Source of the DNA: Paenibacillus massiliensis subsp. panacisoli DSM 21345
GTDB taxonomy: Bacteria > Bacillota > Bacilli > Paenibacillales > Paenibacillaceae
Direction: 5' to 3'
DNA length: 64,000 bases
NCBI RefSeq assembly: GCF_000426545.1
Contig: NZ_AUFO01000007.1
Coordinates: 124,001 to 188,000, forward strand
Part shown: in pieces, positions 52,415-60,752 of the stretch
Layout of the letters: every line of letters begins with the position of its first letter
Position numbering within the stretch: the stretch's first letter is position 1
The notes under the pieces: model-generated
Databases searched by the model: none
The model's input: only the letters and a program-made list of their open reading frames with translations
Told to the model about the DNA's origin: nothing
Translations under genes and position numbers: made by a program

Positions 52415-52843
52415 CTAGCATATGGTGTCTTTATCCAATTGGGCAATCGACTGCTTCAGGTCATTTAGTGTAATGGTCTCGAAAAATTCGAGTACCTTCT
52501 GCTCAGCCAGGATATTGATGGACTGCAGTAGCGCATCTATATTTCTTCCCACATCACAATCGGGATTGGTATCCTGATGGACCGTGAATAACGGCCTGTC
52601 TTCCTTCGTCGCTTCGTAAATATCCCTTAAATGGATTTTCGCGTCGCTGCGCACCAGACAGAAGCCTCTTGTACCCGGGGAAGACTCCACAAGGCCGGCT
52701 TTCTTAAGACTGCCCATAATTCTTCGAACTACGACAGGATTGGTGTTAATGCTCGAAGCGATCACGGAGGACGTAATGCGATCCGGTGCACTCTGGCTTA
52801 ACAACAGCAAGCAGTGAATGCTCACCGAAAAATGGGTGCTCAT
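52415..52843 (-). CDS. Rrf2-family transcriptional regulator (YwnA-like)
   Basis: Small winged-helix regulator of 142 residues. The Rrf2 helix-turn-helix is at residues 10-50 (ASSINTNPVVVRRIMGSLKK), followed by the wing AGLVESSPGTRGFCLVRS and the dimerisation helix IDALLQSINILAEQKVLEFF. The three clustered cysteines that bind Fe-S in IscR or NsrR are not present; only single cysteines occur (one in PDCDVG), so it is of the cluster-free YwnA/CymR-like group. ATG 52843 follows AAAGGATG. Its target is not evident. Confidence 0.88.
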   Translation of the reverse strand: MSTHFSVSIHCLLLLSQSAPDRITSSVIASSINTNPVVVRRIMGSLKKAGLVESSPGTRGFCLVRSDAKIHLRDIYEATKEDRPLFTVHQDTNPDCDVGRNIDALLQSINILAEQKVLEFFETITLNDLKQSIAQLDKDTIC

Positions 52844-52871
52844 GCTTCATCATCCTTTATTAATCTAAGGG

Positions 52872-53249
52872 TTACTCTGGAAAATAATCATGCTCGGGTC
52901 TTAGTCGAACCTTTAGCATCCGTACACTGTTCTCCAGTTGCTTAACTACATCCTCTAGCTGACGGCGATCAATGCTCTGATAATCGGGTACGGGCTTTGG
53001 AGCATTTTGCAGGTCACGGAGTGCAATCTGCTGTTCCTGCCATTTATCCATCAAATCGGAAATATGGGCGTAAAAGCGCTCATAATCCTTAATAATCTCG
53101 TCTAGATAAGCATCCACTTCCTCTGGGTCGTAGCCGCGCATCTTGGTCTTGAACTGCTTCTCATGTATGGCTAAAGCATCGAGCTGAATCCCAAGCTGAT
53201 TGAATAGCTTCTTCTGTTTATCCAGCCGACGTTTCATATGCTCATCCAT
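52872..53249 (-). CDS. DivIVA/GpsB-like coiled-coil protein
   Basis: Short cell-division-type protein of 125 residues. The DivIVA N-terminal membrane-contact signature reads FKTKMRGYDPEEVDAYLDEI (residues about 33-52), followed by a coiled coil (IKDYERFYAHISDLMDKW) and a proline-containing linker to a second helix (RRQLEDVVKQLENSVRMLKV). The size fits GpsB, but a 30-residue N-terminal extension precedes the signature and the C-terminus is not the usual GpsB tail. ATG 53249 follows GGGGGA. It may help place cell-wall enzymes at the septum, which is inference from the family. Confidence 0.82.
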   Translation of the reverse strand: MDEHMKRRLDKQKKLFNQLGIQLDALAIHEKQFKTKMRGYDPEEVDAYLDEIIKDYERFYAHISDLMDKWQEQQIALRDLQNAPKPVPDYQSIDRRQLEDVVKQLENSVRMLKVRLRPEHDYFPE

Positions 53250-53340
53250 GCAAATCCCCCTTCCACTTCCTCTACAATTTATATCATATTCAGGCTTGAG
53301 ATGAAAACACGTTGGTCACAGGTAATTGAATAAAATAGTC

Positions 53341-54345
53341 TCAGCCCACCACGACCCGCTGCCGGGTCTGAGCCGATTGCAGGCAGGCATCAATCACCTT
53401 CATATTCAGCACAGAATCCTCCGGTGAGTAGGGTAGCGGTGTTCCATCCAGTACGGCACTTGCGAACACATCAGCCTGTATTTCGAAGGAATTATGGCCC
53501 TTCAGCCGCTCTTCACGAGTAACAGTGCCTCTATGGACGAAGATCTGGGGAACAACTGCTGTTTTCTCCCACCCGAACATTTTTGGCATGGCGATCGTGC
53601 CGTTAGTCCCCAGAATCTCCATATTCGAACGATGAGCCGCCCACATTCCACAATCAAAGGTAAGCGTAACGCCATGAGGGAATTCCAGTAATCCAGACGC
53701 CATCATATCCACATTATCGTGCTCCTCCGAGAACAGTGCATGCACCGTAACCGCTTCCGGTTCACTCTTCAGATACATTCGCGCTGCGGAGATCGGGTAC
53801 ACCCCCACATCGTACAATGAGCCGCCACCCATCTCCTTGTGAAAACGCACGTTATCACTTCCATTGGCATCATTATACGTAAATGTGCAATGAATGCCTC
53901 GAATCTCGCCAATCTCACCACTGTCAATGATTTCCTTAATCCGCTGATGCTTCGGATGATAGCGATACATGAAAGCCTCTGCGAACAGCACACCATGTCG
54001 CTTACATGCCTCCACCATCTCCTTGGTATCACTGGCACATAGAGAAGAGGGCTTCTCACAGAGCACATGCTTGCCCGCTTCCGCCGCCCGTATGGTCCAT
54101 TCCTTGTGTAGGTGATTCGGTAGCGGTATATACACCGCTTCTACCTCGGGGTCCAGCAGCAGTTCTTCATAGCTGCCATAGGCAGTCTGAATATTACACT
54201 GCTTGGACACCTCCACCGCCAATTCAGCATCACGGCTGGCAATGGCGATGACCTCACCGCGCTCGGATTGCTGTATGGCCGGAATGACAGCGGTTCTCGC
54301 AATTTCTGCTGTACTAAGAACTCCCCATTTCAACTTGCGGGTCAT
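53341..54345 (-). CDS. Gfo/Idh/MocA-family oxidoreductase
   Basis: NAD(P)-dependent sugar-type dehydrogenase of 334 residues. I start at ATG 54345 (MTRKLKWGVLSTAEIA), 9 bases after GGAAGG. The N-terminal Rossmann fold shows GVLSTAEIARTAVIPAIQQS and AVYIPLPNHLHKEW, then the conserved LCEKPSSLCAS lysine motif near residue 95. The C-terminal domain has MGGGSLYDVGVYPISAARMY with the usual Asp/His-type catalytic region. The substrate is probably a sugar or inositol derivative. It begins shortly after the terminator-protein-like gene (24-base gap, same strand). Confidence 0.9.
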   Translation of the reverse strand: MTRKLKWGVLSTAEIARTAVIPAIQQSERGEVIAIASRDAELAVEVSKQCNIQTAYGSYEELLLDPEVEAVYIPLPNHLHKEWTIRAAEAGKHVLCEKPSSLCASDTKEMVEACKRHGVLFAEAFMYRYHPKHQRIKEIIDSGEIGEIRGIHCTFTYNDANGSDNVRFHKEMGGGSLYDVGVYPISAARMYLKSEPEAVTVHALFSEEHDNVDMMASGLLEFPHGVTLTFDCGMWAAHRSNMEILGTNGTIAMPKMFGWEKTAVVPQIFVHRGTVTREERLKGHNSFEIQADVFASAVLDGTPLPYSPEDSVLNMKVIDACLQSAQTRQRVVVG

Positions 54346-54369
54346 GACGATCATCCTTCCCGTATGTGA

Positions 54370-54729
54370 TTAGTAGTTGTCCTGTTCGGCTTTATGCAGC
54401 AGACCCAGACATCTGTCCAGATCGGCCTTCACCTGCTTCCTGTAAAGCTTGGCTTTCTCGGCACCCTCATCGGTAAAATGATACAATACTATTTCCTGGA
54501 AATCGACGCGTGGATCGGAGCCTTTCAGACGCTTGGTCCTGTAAAATATCCCCTCCTGCACAAGCTCATGAAGAGCTCTGTATACCTCACTCTGCGGCGG
54601 GATATACCCAAAGCTGCCAAACTCGCTTTTCATCGCCTCCAGCATTTGATACCCGTAGCCCTGATGCCTCTCCACCATGGTAATCAAATAAAGCTTGATG
54701 AATGCCCGCTGGGATATCATGAATGCCAT
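54370..54729 (-). CDS. Replication-terminator-protein-like winged helix protein (PadR/Rtp)
   Basis: Winged-helix dimer protein of 119 residues. I start at ATG 54729 (MAFMISQRAFIKLY), 6 bases after AGGGGG. It lines up along its whole length with Bacillus subtilis Rtp as I remember it: QRAFIKLYLITM, EAMKSEFGSFGYIPPQSEVY, RALHELVQEGI, EIVLYHFTDEGAEKAKLYRK, and the C-terminal VKADLDRCLGLLHKAEQDN helix used for dimerisation. Rtp binds Ter sites and stops replication forks; related PadR proteins are repressors. No Ter site of B. subtilis type was found, but 23-24 bp direct repeats lie upstream. Its role could be replication arrest or gene control. Confidence 0.8.
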   Translation of the reverse strand: MAFMISQRAFIKLYLITMVERHQGYGYQMLEAMKSEFGSFGYIPPQSEVYRALHELVQEGIFYRTKRLKGSDPRVDFQEIVLYHFTDEGAEKAKLYRKQVKADLDRCLGLLHKAEQDNY

Positions 54730-54789
54730 CTGCATCCCCCTTTTCGTAGTCAAAATGCTACCTCATCCTTCCATTATAAACCAATCCTT

Positions 54790-54850
54790 CTGGATGCTCT
54801 ATTCGCAATTCCCGCTTGCAACGAAGCAGGTGCGAATGATCTGGATGCTC
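54790..54850. repeat. Direct repeat plus hairpin in the rtp-like gene leader
   Basis: CTGGATGCTC occurs twice (54790-54799 and 54841-54850) and flanks an inverted repeat ATTCGCA (54801-54807) / TGCGAAT (54831-54837), with a smaller GCTT/AAGC pair inside. The arrangement just upstream of the gene is a candidate autoregulatory binding site. Confidence 0.5.
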
Positions 54851-54974
54851 AAGTGGGCAGTAGCACGGGTGCGGAGTATGATTTTCTATTATGAATTTTT
54901 CATATAATGATATTTTGACAAAGATATAACAAGGGTGTCAATCGTTCTGGCGAACGGTTTTTGGGCGGATACTT

Positions 54975-55047
54975 AGACTACTGTTTATCGTACCTTGCGG
55001 ACTCATACTTTTCCGATGATTGGACTGCTACTTTTCGCACCTTACGG
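54975..55047. repeat. Three 23-24 bp direct repeats near the rtp-like gene
   Basis: Units start at 54975 (AGACTACTGTTTATCG), 54999 (GGACTCATACTTTTC) and 55022 (GGACTGCTACTTTTCG). The first and third agree at 19 of 26 positions including the ACCTTRCGG end; the middle one keeps the GGACT...TACTTTTC core. The last overlaps the end of the acyltransferase gene. The rest of 54851-54974 is AT-rich without coding signal. Confidence 0.6.
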
Positions 55048-56262
55048 TACCAGGCTTCGATCAGGAGCTCGCGGCGGGACTCCAGTGCCCTTGTAGCGAT
55101 GATCGCTCCTTCTTCTCAGCTTCATCCCCGTGAGCCATCGTCCCCCTGGCAGGCGGGCAAGCAGCCATGTTGCTGCAGTCGACAACGCCAATGCCAGCAC
55201 GAAGGAGACAAGCATTCTAACAACGACTGGTAAGGAGGTCAGCAGAGACTCATCAGGTACGTAGGTTACCCTCAGCATCAGAGCATGGATCAAATAACTC
55301 CCGTAGGACAAATCGCCCAGCACACTCCACCAGCGAGTCATACGTTCACTATAATTTACAATCATTAAAGCGATCCTGTAAGCAGCCAGCACGAGTAAGA
55401 TACAATATAATGCCATCAAAGGCCGCAGTAAGGATACGCTATGAAAACGAATCACCAGCTCCTGTCCCTGCTGAAAGCTACCTGTTAGTGTATATAGCAA
55501 ATATCCTGTAATCACGGCAATAGCTGGCCAGTATACCCATTGCAGCCTTCGGGACCATTCGGTCCATTGGTGCATCTGGCTTCCAGCTGCTGCTCCCAAC
55601 ACGAAATAGAAGATAAAATAAAGTATATTACGGTCAGCAAGTGTCGTGAACATAGCCGTAACGAGAGGTATATTCGTTCCAGACAACAGCTGCTGCATAG
55701 GCCCTACTGCGTACATCAGCGCGATATATAGCAGTCCTGCACCAGCAAGTACACTCAGCCTCCATCGCTCGGATATAGCTGCTGTAATTGCACGATACCC
55801 CTTAAGGAACAGCGGATACACCAGATAAAATTGAATGATCATGATGATATACCACAGATGGTAACTACTCTTCCCCGTGAAAAGCTTCACTACGCTGTCT
55901 GTCAGGGCAGCGAGATTCCAGTCGGTAAGTGGAATCCCACCATTAGCTATCTGATAAATGACGGACCATAAGAGATATGGAATGATGACGCCTGACAATC
56001 GTTTTCGTAAAAAGACGCCGTAGCCCACATCCGCACCGGGCCCCCGATCGTTATAGAGAAGAAGCATCCCCGTAATGAAGGCGAAGACTGGCACTGCAAA
56101 TTTGGACAGCAGCAGCAGGATCGACATGAGGACTCCGTCCTCCAGTCTTACCTCCTGTACGATGGAGAAATGGGCTATTGCGTGCTGCAATACGACGGCA
56201 CTGAAGGCCATTCCCCGAAGGACGGCTATTTCATTTATTTTCTCTCTTGAATGTTGGCTCAC
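55042..56262 (-). CDS. Acyltransferase-3 family membrane protein
   Basis: Membrane acyltransferase (406 residues, about ten hydrophobic segments) of the family that includes OafA and OatA, which add acetyl groups to surface sugars. The start is GTG 56262, 6 bases after AGGGGG; longer readings have no ribosome site. The family opens with INEIAVLRGMAFSAVVLQHA, where the conserved His is seen, and continues KFAVPVFAFITGMLLLY, SSYHLWYIIMIIQFYLVYPL and LGDLSYGSYLIHALMLRVTY. The end is basic (MKLRRRSDHRYKG). No sugar-chain gene is near, so the target is open. Its 3' end overlaps a 23-bp repeat. Confidence 0.9.
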   Translation of the reverse strand: MSQHSREKINEIAVLRGMAFSAVVLQHAIAHFSIVQEVRLEDGVLMSILLLLSKFAVPVFAFITGMLLLYNDRGPGADVGYGVFLRKRLSGVIIPYLLWSVIYQIANGGIPLTDWNLAALTDSVVKLFTGKSSYHLWYIIMIIQFYLVYPLFLKGYRAITAAISERWRLSVLAGAGLLYIALMYAVGPMQQLLSGTNIPLVTAMFTTLADRNILYFIFYFVLGAAAGSQMHQWTEWSRRLQWVYWPAIAVITGYLLYTLTGSFQQGQELVIRFHSVSLLRPLMALYCILLVLAAYRIALMIVNYSERMTRWWSVLGDLSYGSYLIHALMLRVTYVPDESLLTSLPVVVRMLVSFVLALALSTAATWLLARLPGGRWLTGMKLRRRSDHRYKGTGVPPRAPDRSLVP

Positions 56263-56309
56263 GTTGACCCCCTGAATTTCTATGGACATGCTGGAACGGA
56301 ACACACAAG

Positions 56310-56364
56310 AGAGCAAGGGCATCTGTCGGAGGCTTCATTGCTCTTCCGAAGATACCCTTGCTCT
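56310..56364. terminator. Long hairpin after the stress-protein gene
   Basis: AGAGCAAGGG (56310-56319) pairs with CCCTTGCTCT (56355-56364), extended by ATCT/AGAT and TCGGA/TCCGA with single mismatches. It lies downstream of the 56493 gene and upstream of the acyltransferase start. A T tract is missing, so it may be a terminator or a processed RNA structure. Confidence 0.5.
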
Positions 56365-56492
56365 GCACAGACTCACCTTGGTCTGATCTTGTCAGCTAAT
56401 ATCCGATTATAACTCCTTACTAAATCAAATGCGGGTGTAGAGCCGCTTGATACGAATATTTAGTGTGCAGCATAGGTCAACAGCTGGATGAA

Positions 56493-57125
56493 TTAAAGGA
56501 TTCGATGGGAATCAGGGTACGCATTGCGAGCAGCCTCTACCCGCCGATCGCGATCCTCATCACGCAACCTTGGCTTTCCCTCGCCGGGGACCACATCTGC
56601 TCGTTGATTCACTGGGAGCTCATCCCCCCACGCATAACGATCTGTGTTCAGAGAACGGTTGTCACGAAATGTATTATAGATGTCCTCAGCCCGACCATTC
56701 TCATCGACGAGCACCAGAATTTTCCCCTGATCCACAAATTTCTCGTACTCAGCGGCCTCATCCTCCGGAATGCCAAGTCCAACAAGTCCACCTACCAGAC
56801 CACCGGCTCCCGCACCTACAGCTGCTCCAGTCAAGGTTGCTGCAATTGGGCCAGCCGCTAGGATTGGACCGACGCCCGGAATCGCCAATGCACCAATTCC
56901 AGCCAATAGGCCGGCCACTCCACCCAGAACACCTCCAGTTGCAGCTCCTGCGGCTACCCCTTCGGGTGCCCGCGTTCCAGTGTCTTCCTCAATCGCCCGC
57001 AGATCGTCCCGATCCTTGGTAAGCACTGAGATCTCATCCTGATGGATACCTTGGCGCTTCAATTGGTCAATTGCTTCCGAAGCCTCTCGCTCTGTATCAA
57101 ATACTCCTACGATTTTCCTGCTCAT
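56493..57125 (-). CDS. General stress protein, YflT-type with glycine-rich core
   Basis: Protein of 210 residues. The N-terminal 50 residues (KIVGVFDTEREASEAIDQLK, QDEISVLTKD) form the YflT/general-stress-protein-17M domain. The middle (residues about 55-120) is a glycine-zipper-like stretch (AAGAATGGVLGGVAGLLAGI, GAAVGAGAGGLVGGLVG) that may insert in membranes, and PEDEAAEYEKFVDQGKILVL follows. The C-terminus is charged. ATG 57125 follows GAGGAGG. A SigB-type promoter lies 42-66 bases upstream, in agreement with the general stress role of the family. Confidence 0.88.
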   Translation of the reverse strand: MSRKIVGVFDTEREASEAIDQLKRQGIHQDEISVLTKDRDDLRAIEEDTGTRAPEGVAAGAATGGVLGGVAGLLAGIGALAIPGVGPILAAGPIAATLTGAAVGAGAGGLVGGLVGLGIPEDEAAEYEKFVDQGKILVLVDENGRAEDIYNTFRDNRSLNTDRYAWGDELPVNQRADVVPGEGKPRLRDEDRDRRVEAARNAYPDSHRIL

Positions 57126-57166
57126 GACAGATACCTCCTCGAAGTTTTGAGTAGCATGTCATGTAA

Positions 57167-57191
57167 TTACCCTATATTCATAGATTCAAAC
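57167..57191 (-). promoter_or_regulatory. SigB-type promoter of the stress protein gene
   Basis: On the minus strand GTTTGA (57191-57186) and GGGTAA (57172-57167) are 13 bases apart, very near the SigB consensus GTTTAA-N12-14-GGGTAT. It sits about 40 bases before the start of the YflT-type gene. Confidence 0.75.
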
Positions 57192-57307
57192 GATTGTAAG
57201 GAGATTTGCTAGCTTAACTTTGAATCTATTGTAATAAATAGACCAGCATAATATCACTATGAAACTTAGGAAAAAGGACCAGCATATAGCAGCTTCAGCG
57301 GTTCAAC

Positions 57308-57790
57308 CTAATCTACCTGCAATGGAAGACAACTTAGAAGCAGCTCGTCGTTACCTATATTTAGCACCACATAAAAATTAGCCGTAGATTGAATGTACAG
57401 CAGATCATCTTTTCTGATCATGTTCACGAAGGGATTGGAGGTTGTGGAGAAGATCGCCCATTTCACTCTGTTACTTGAATCGGTCTTCACAATAAACCCT
57501 TCATTGCCCATCTCGCCTTCGCCACACAGGACTACCGTCTCTTCATTTACTCATAATGTATCGTTAACTTGAATCGCTGACCAAATGTCGTCCTCGTCAT
57601 AGCTATTAGAAATGGCTGCTAGTGTGGTCTCTTCTCCATAGTTAAGACGGTATTCCCTCCTAAAGCTGTATATGAATTGATCATTCGGAATGCAGTCGAT
57701 CTCTACATTGATGACCTTACCTGATTCATAGATGAGCGTGTCAAGGCCCAGCAGCTTATGTTGCAGCCACTGCTCCTGTATTTTATGCAT
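57308..57790 (-). pseudogene. Hypothetical gene split by an in-frame TGA
   Basis: A minus-strand frame from ATG 57790 (11 bases after AGGAGG) runs 79 codons to a TGA at 57553-57551. The same frame then continues without another stop for a further 80 codons to 57308, and the continuation (VNEETVVLCGEGEMGNEGFI) reads as natural protein right from the TGA. The simplest view is one protein of about 160 residues interrupted by a point mutation. A second start at ATG 57511 with a poor GAAGG site could make a 67-residue product. The N-part is MHKIQEQWLQHKLLGLDTLI; no family is recognised. Readthrough or sequencing error are alternatives. Confidence 0.55.
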
Positions 57791-57880
57791 GTATTTCACA
57801 GCCTCCTTACTAAGGCTCAGTAGGTAGCATCCAGCGCGGGCTAAACGATCTGGTAGCTCTCAACTGTAGCAGCCTTCATC

Positions 57881-60484
57881 TCACGCTTTGGGCGTCTGCC
57901 GCGGCTTCGCCCGGCTCGTTGGTTCAGCCTCCAGCGGATTATCCGGCCAGTAGTGCTTGGGGTAACGGCCCTTCAGGTCCTTCTTGACCTCAAAATACGC
58001 ATGACGCCAAAAGCTCGCTAGGTCTGTCGTAACTTGGACGGGCCGCTGCGCTGGTGATAATAAATGCAGCACGACAGGCACCCGACCAAAAGCGAGTCTA
58101 GGCGTATCCACTAGCCCGAACACCTCCTGCAGCCGAACATGGAGGGCCGGGGCAGATGGATTCGAGTAATCCAGAGGAATACGCGAGCCGCTAGGCACTC
58201 GCACATGCGTAGGAGCCTCTTGGTCCAGTAGCCTCTGCTGCTCCCAGCTGAGCATTCCTGTTAGTAGCTCGGCTGGATTCAGACGCTTCAGATCATCTAG
58301 ACGTGAGGCTTGGGCTGCATACGGAAGCAGCCAGCCCTCCAACTGCTGTAGGAGTGACTCCTCGCGTACATCAGGCCAGCTTGCATCCTGCTCATGTAGT
58401 AACTGGAGTCGAAGCTGCAGCTGTCGCGCTGCCTTGGACCAGTTCAATACGCTTAATCCTTGTTGGCGGATGCCATCCATGAGGGCAGCTGCTACTTCTT
58501 CTTGTGACGGGTTAGTCAGCGGCTGATCCTGAAGCACAATAGCCCCAAGTCGGGTCTGCTGACGGGCACGGACCTGCTTCCTGTCTGCATCCCAATAGAC
58601 ATTGGCCTGTATGGTCACGAGCTCGTTCCGCAGACCTGTGAGCTCTTGTTCCTCCACCGGAGCCGCCCATTGTATGGTTCCATCTGCACCCTGATCATCG
58701 GCAGCAGCTACTACGATGTAGGATGCCCTTGACAGCAGCTCCTCTTTGACAATGCTGACACCGCGTCCGTTACTCAGCAGGAAGCGTCCATTACCGCGTG
58801 CTTGTCCGATTCGATCCGGATACGCATAGGATAACAGAAGACCGCAGTAATTGGAGAGGCTCTTGTAAGTGAAGAGACTATCCACTTTGGAGAGATGCTG
58901 AGCTTTGGAGAGATTCTCCATTAATTCAGGCTCAGTTACTGCAGGAACGGTCACAGTAGCGAGAATAGACAGTATTTGTCTACTGCTCATCCATATCCGC
59001 TCTACAAGCTCACTGTTCACCTCCCTGTAGCCTCCCACACCGGATTGGCCCGCAGCGGCACGCTTATGTAGCTGCAGCTTTTGCAGTCGATCACGAAGAT
59101 CTACCCCTCCCCGTGTTAACGGGTCACGCTCCTGGAGTAGAGCTGCAAGGAGTGCGGCTTCTTCTGTTAGTCCGTAGCTGGCTGACCTGATCAGCATATG
59201 TCCCAGACGAGGATGTACGCCCATCTTCGCAATGGTCTGTCCATGTGCAGTTATAGCTCCCTCCTTCAGACAGCCGAGCTGCTCCAGCAACTCCTGTGAC
59301 TGCTGGAACACAGCAGGTGGCGGAGCATCCAGCCACTGCAGCTCCGCAGGGCTCTCCACACCCCATACCGCCAGCTCCAGTGCCATGGAGGTCAGATCCG
59401 CAGCCAGGATCTCCGGCTTACGCTCCTCCGCCAGAGCTCGATGCTCTTCCTCACTCCACAGTCTGTAGCATACCCCTGGCCCTAATCGTCCTGCCCGACC
59501 ACGTCGCTGATCCGCAGAGGCTTTGGATACACGGACAGTTACGAGACGGCTCATGCCTGTATGATGTGAGTAGAGAGACTCGCGACTTAGACCGGCGTCC
59601 ATCACGATTGTTATGCCTGCAATGGTAAGACTGGACTCAGCGATTGAGGTCGCAAGGACGACCTTTCGTTGCCCGACAGGTGCAGGGCGCACGGCGATAT
59701 CCTGCTCCTGTAAAGACAGGGAGCCATACAGCTTGTGCACCTGCGTCCCCACTGGCAGCGACTGCTGTGTCAGTTCCTGAGCTGTCCGGTGAATTTCTCG
59801 GGCTCCAGGAAGGAAGACCAGCATATCCCCGTCATGCATGCGAAGTGCCTGTTCTATCTTCCCTGCTACGAATCCTTCAAGCGCAGCCATTGCGGGTCTG
59901 GGACTATAGATCGTCTCGACCGGAAAGGTTCGCCCGGGACAATGCAGTACAGGCGCTTGCTGCAACAATTCACTTACACTGGACGTATCCAGGGTGGCTG
60001 ACATCACAATCACTCTCAGATCTGGTCTGAACAATTCTCTTGCCTGCAAGGCCAGTGCCAGTCCCAGATCCCCATGAATATTGCGCTCATGGAACTCGTC
60101 GAAGATGAGCAGTCCCACCTCCTCCAAGGCTGGGTCCTGCTGCAGCATACGTGTCAGGACCCCTTCCGTGACCACCTCAATGCGGGTACGGGAGCCGACC
60201 TTTGTATCCATACGAACTCTGTAGCCGACCCGCTCCCCTGTCTGCTCCCCTAGAGAAGCTGCTAGACGTGCTGCCGCAGAGCGAGCTGCGAGACGCCGGG
60301 GCTCTAGCATAATGATTTTTCGTTCAGCCAGCCAGTCTGCGTCCATAAGGGCCAGAGGTACTACTGTCGTTTTTCCCGCACCAGGCTCTGCAACAAGCAC
60401 AACCGAGCATTGCTGCTCCAGCGTATGCTGTAATTCGGGAATGATTTGAACAATGGGTAGGGATGTTGTTTCAGTCAATTTCAT
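57881..60484 (-). CDS. hrpB: ATP-dependent helicase HrpB
   Basis: DEAH-box helicase of the HrpB group, 867 residues from ATG 60484; TTG 60478 behind GGAG is an equally good start. A further upstream frame extension lacks family similarity. RecA-like domain 1 has LVAEPGAGKTTVVPLALM, EPRRLAARSAAARLA and DEFHERNIHGDLGLALALQA; SATLDTSSVSE is motif III and QRRGRAGRLGPGVCYRLW motif VI. The C-terminal HrpB-specific part ends with RVPVVLHLLSPAQRPVQVTT and FWRHAYFEVKKDLKGRYPKH. Its RNA substrate is not known. The divergent plus-strand gene at 60753 may share regulatory DNA. Confidence 0.95.
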   Translation of the reverse strand: MKLTETTSLPIVQIIPELQHTLEQQCSVVLVAEPGAGKTTVVPLALMDADWLAERKIIMLEPRRLAARSAAARLAASLGEQTGERVGYRVRMDTKVGSRTRIEVVTEGVLTRMLQQDPALEEVGLLIFDEFHERNIHGDLGLALALQARELFRPDLRVIVMSATLDTSSVSELLQQAPVLHCPGRTFPVETIYSPRPAMAALEGFVAGKIEQALRMHDGDMLVFLPGAREIHRTAQELTQQSLPVGTQVHKLYGSLSLQEQDIAVRPAPVGQRKVVLATSIAESSLTIAGITIVMDAGLSRESLYSHHTGMSRLVTVRVSKASADQRRGRAGRLGPGVCYRLWSEEEHRALAEERKPEILAADLTSMALELAVWGVESPAELQWLDAPPPAVFQQSQELLEQLGCLKEGAITAHGQTIAKMGVHPRLGHMLIRSASYGLTEEAALLAALLQERDPLTRGGVDLRDRLQKLQLHKRAAAGQSGVGGYREVNSELVERIWMSSRQILSILATVTVPAVTEPELMENLSKAQHLSKVDSLFTYKSLSNYCGLLLSYAYPDRIGQARGNGRFLLSNGRGVSIVKEELLSRASYIVVAAADDQGADGTIQWAAPVEEQELTGLRNELVTIQANVYWDADRKQVRARQQTRLGAIVLQDQPLTNPSQEEVAAALMDGIRQQGLSVLNWSKAARQLQLRLQLLHEQDASWPDVREESLLQQLEGWLLPYAAQASRLDDLKRLNPAELLTGMLSWEQQRLLDQEAPTHVRVPSGSRIPLDYSNPSAPALHVRLQEVFGLVDTPRLAFGRVPVVLHLLSPAQRPVQVTTDLASFWRHAYFEVKKDLKGRYPKHYWPDNPLEAEPTSRAKPRQTPKA

Positions 60485-60752
60485 CGCTCCATACTGTATT
60501 CTAATACCTTGACCAATCAAATGTGAGTGTTCATGCTCTATTGAAATCAATGCATCATATGTTTGCGTAATTGCAGCCAACAAATCACGACTCATTATAG
60601 CATAGTGGCTCACGTAGTAGTTTTGGTTAATTGGAATGGTGGTTGCGTTCCTGTAGGCGAATAGCTCAGTTGCACATACTTCCCAGTTAGAGCTACACTT
60701 AAAGATACATTATTCGGAAAATATATATTGGAAGGTTACAGGAGGAGACACG

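Noticed and set aside
57551-57553. Selenocysteine codon at the in-frame TGA
   Set aside because: No SECIS-like hairpin was evident directly after the TGA and the protein is not of a selenoprotein family; a nonsense change is simpler.
59644-60030. Plus-strand frames inside hrpB, and similar long frames opposite glgP, glgC, uxaA and the lactonase gene
   Set aside because: They lie fully antisense to well-identified genes, lack ribosome sites and have shadow-type composition.
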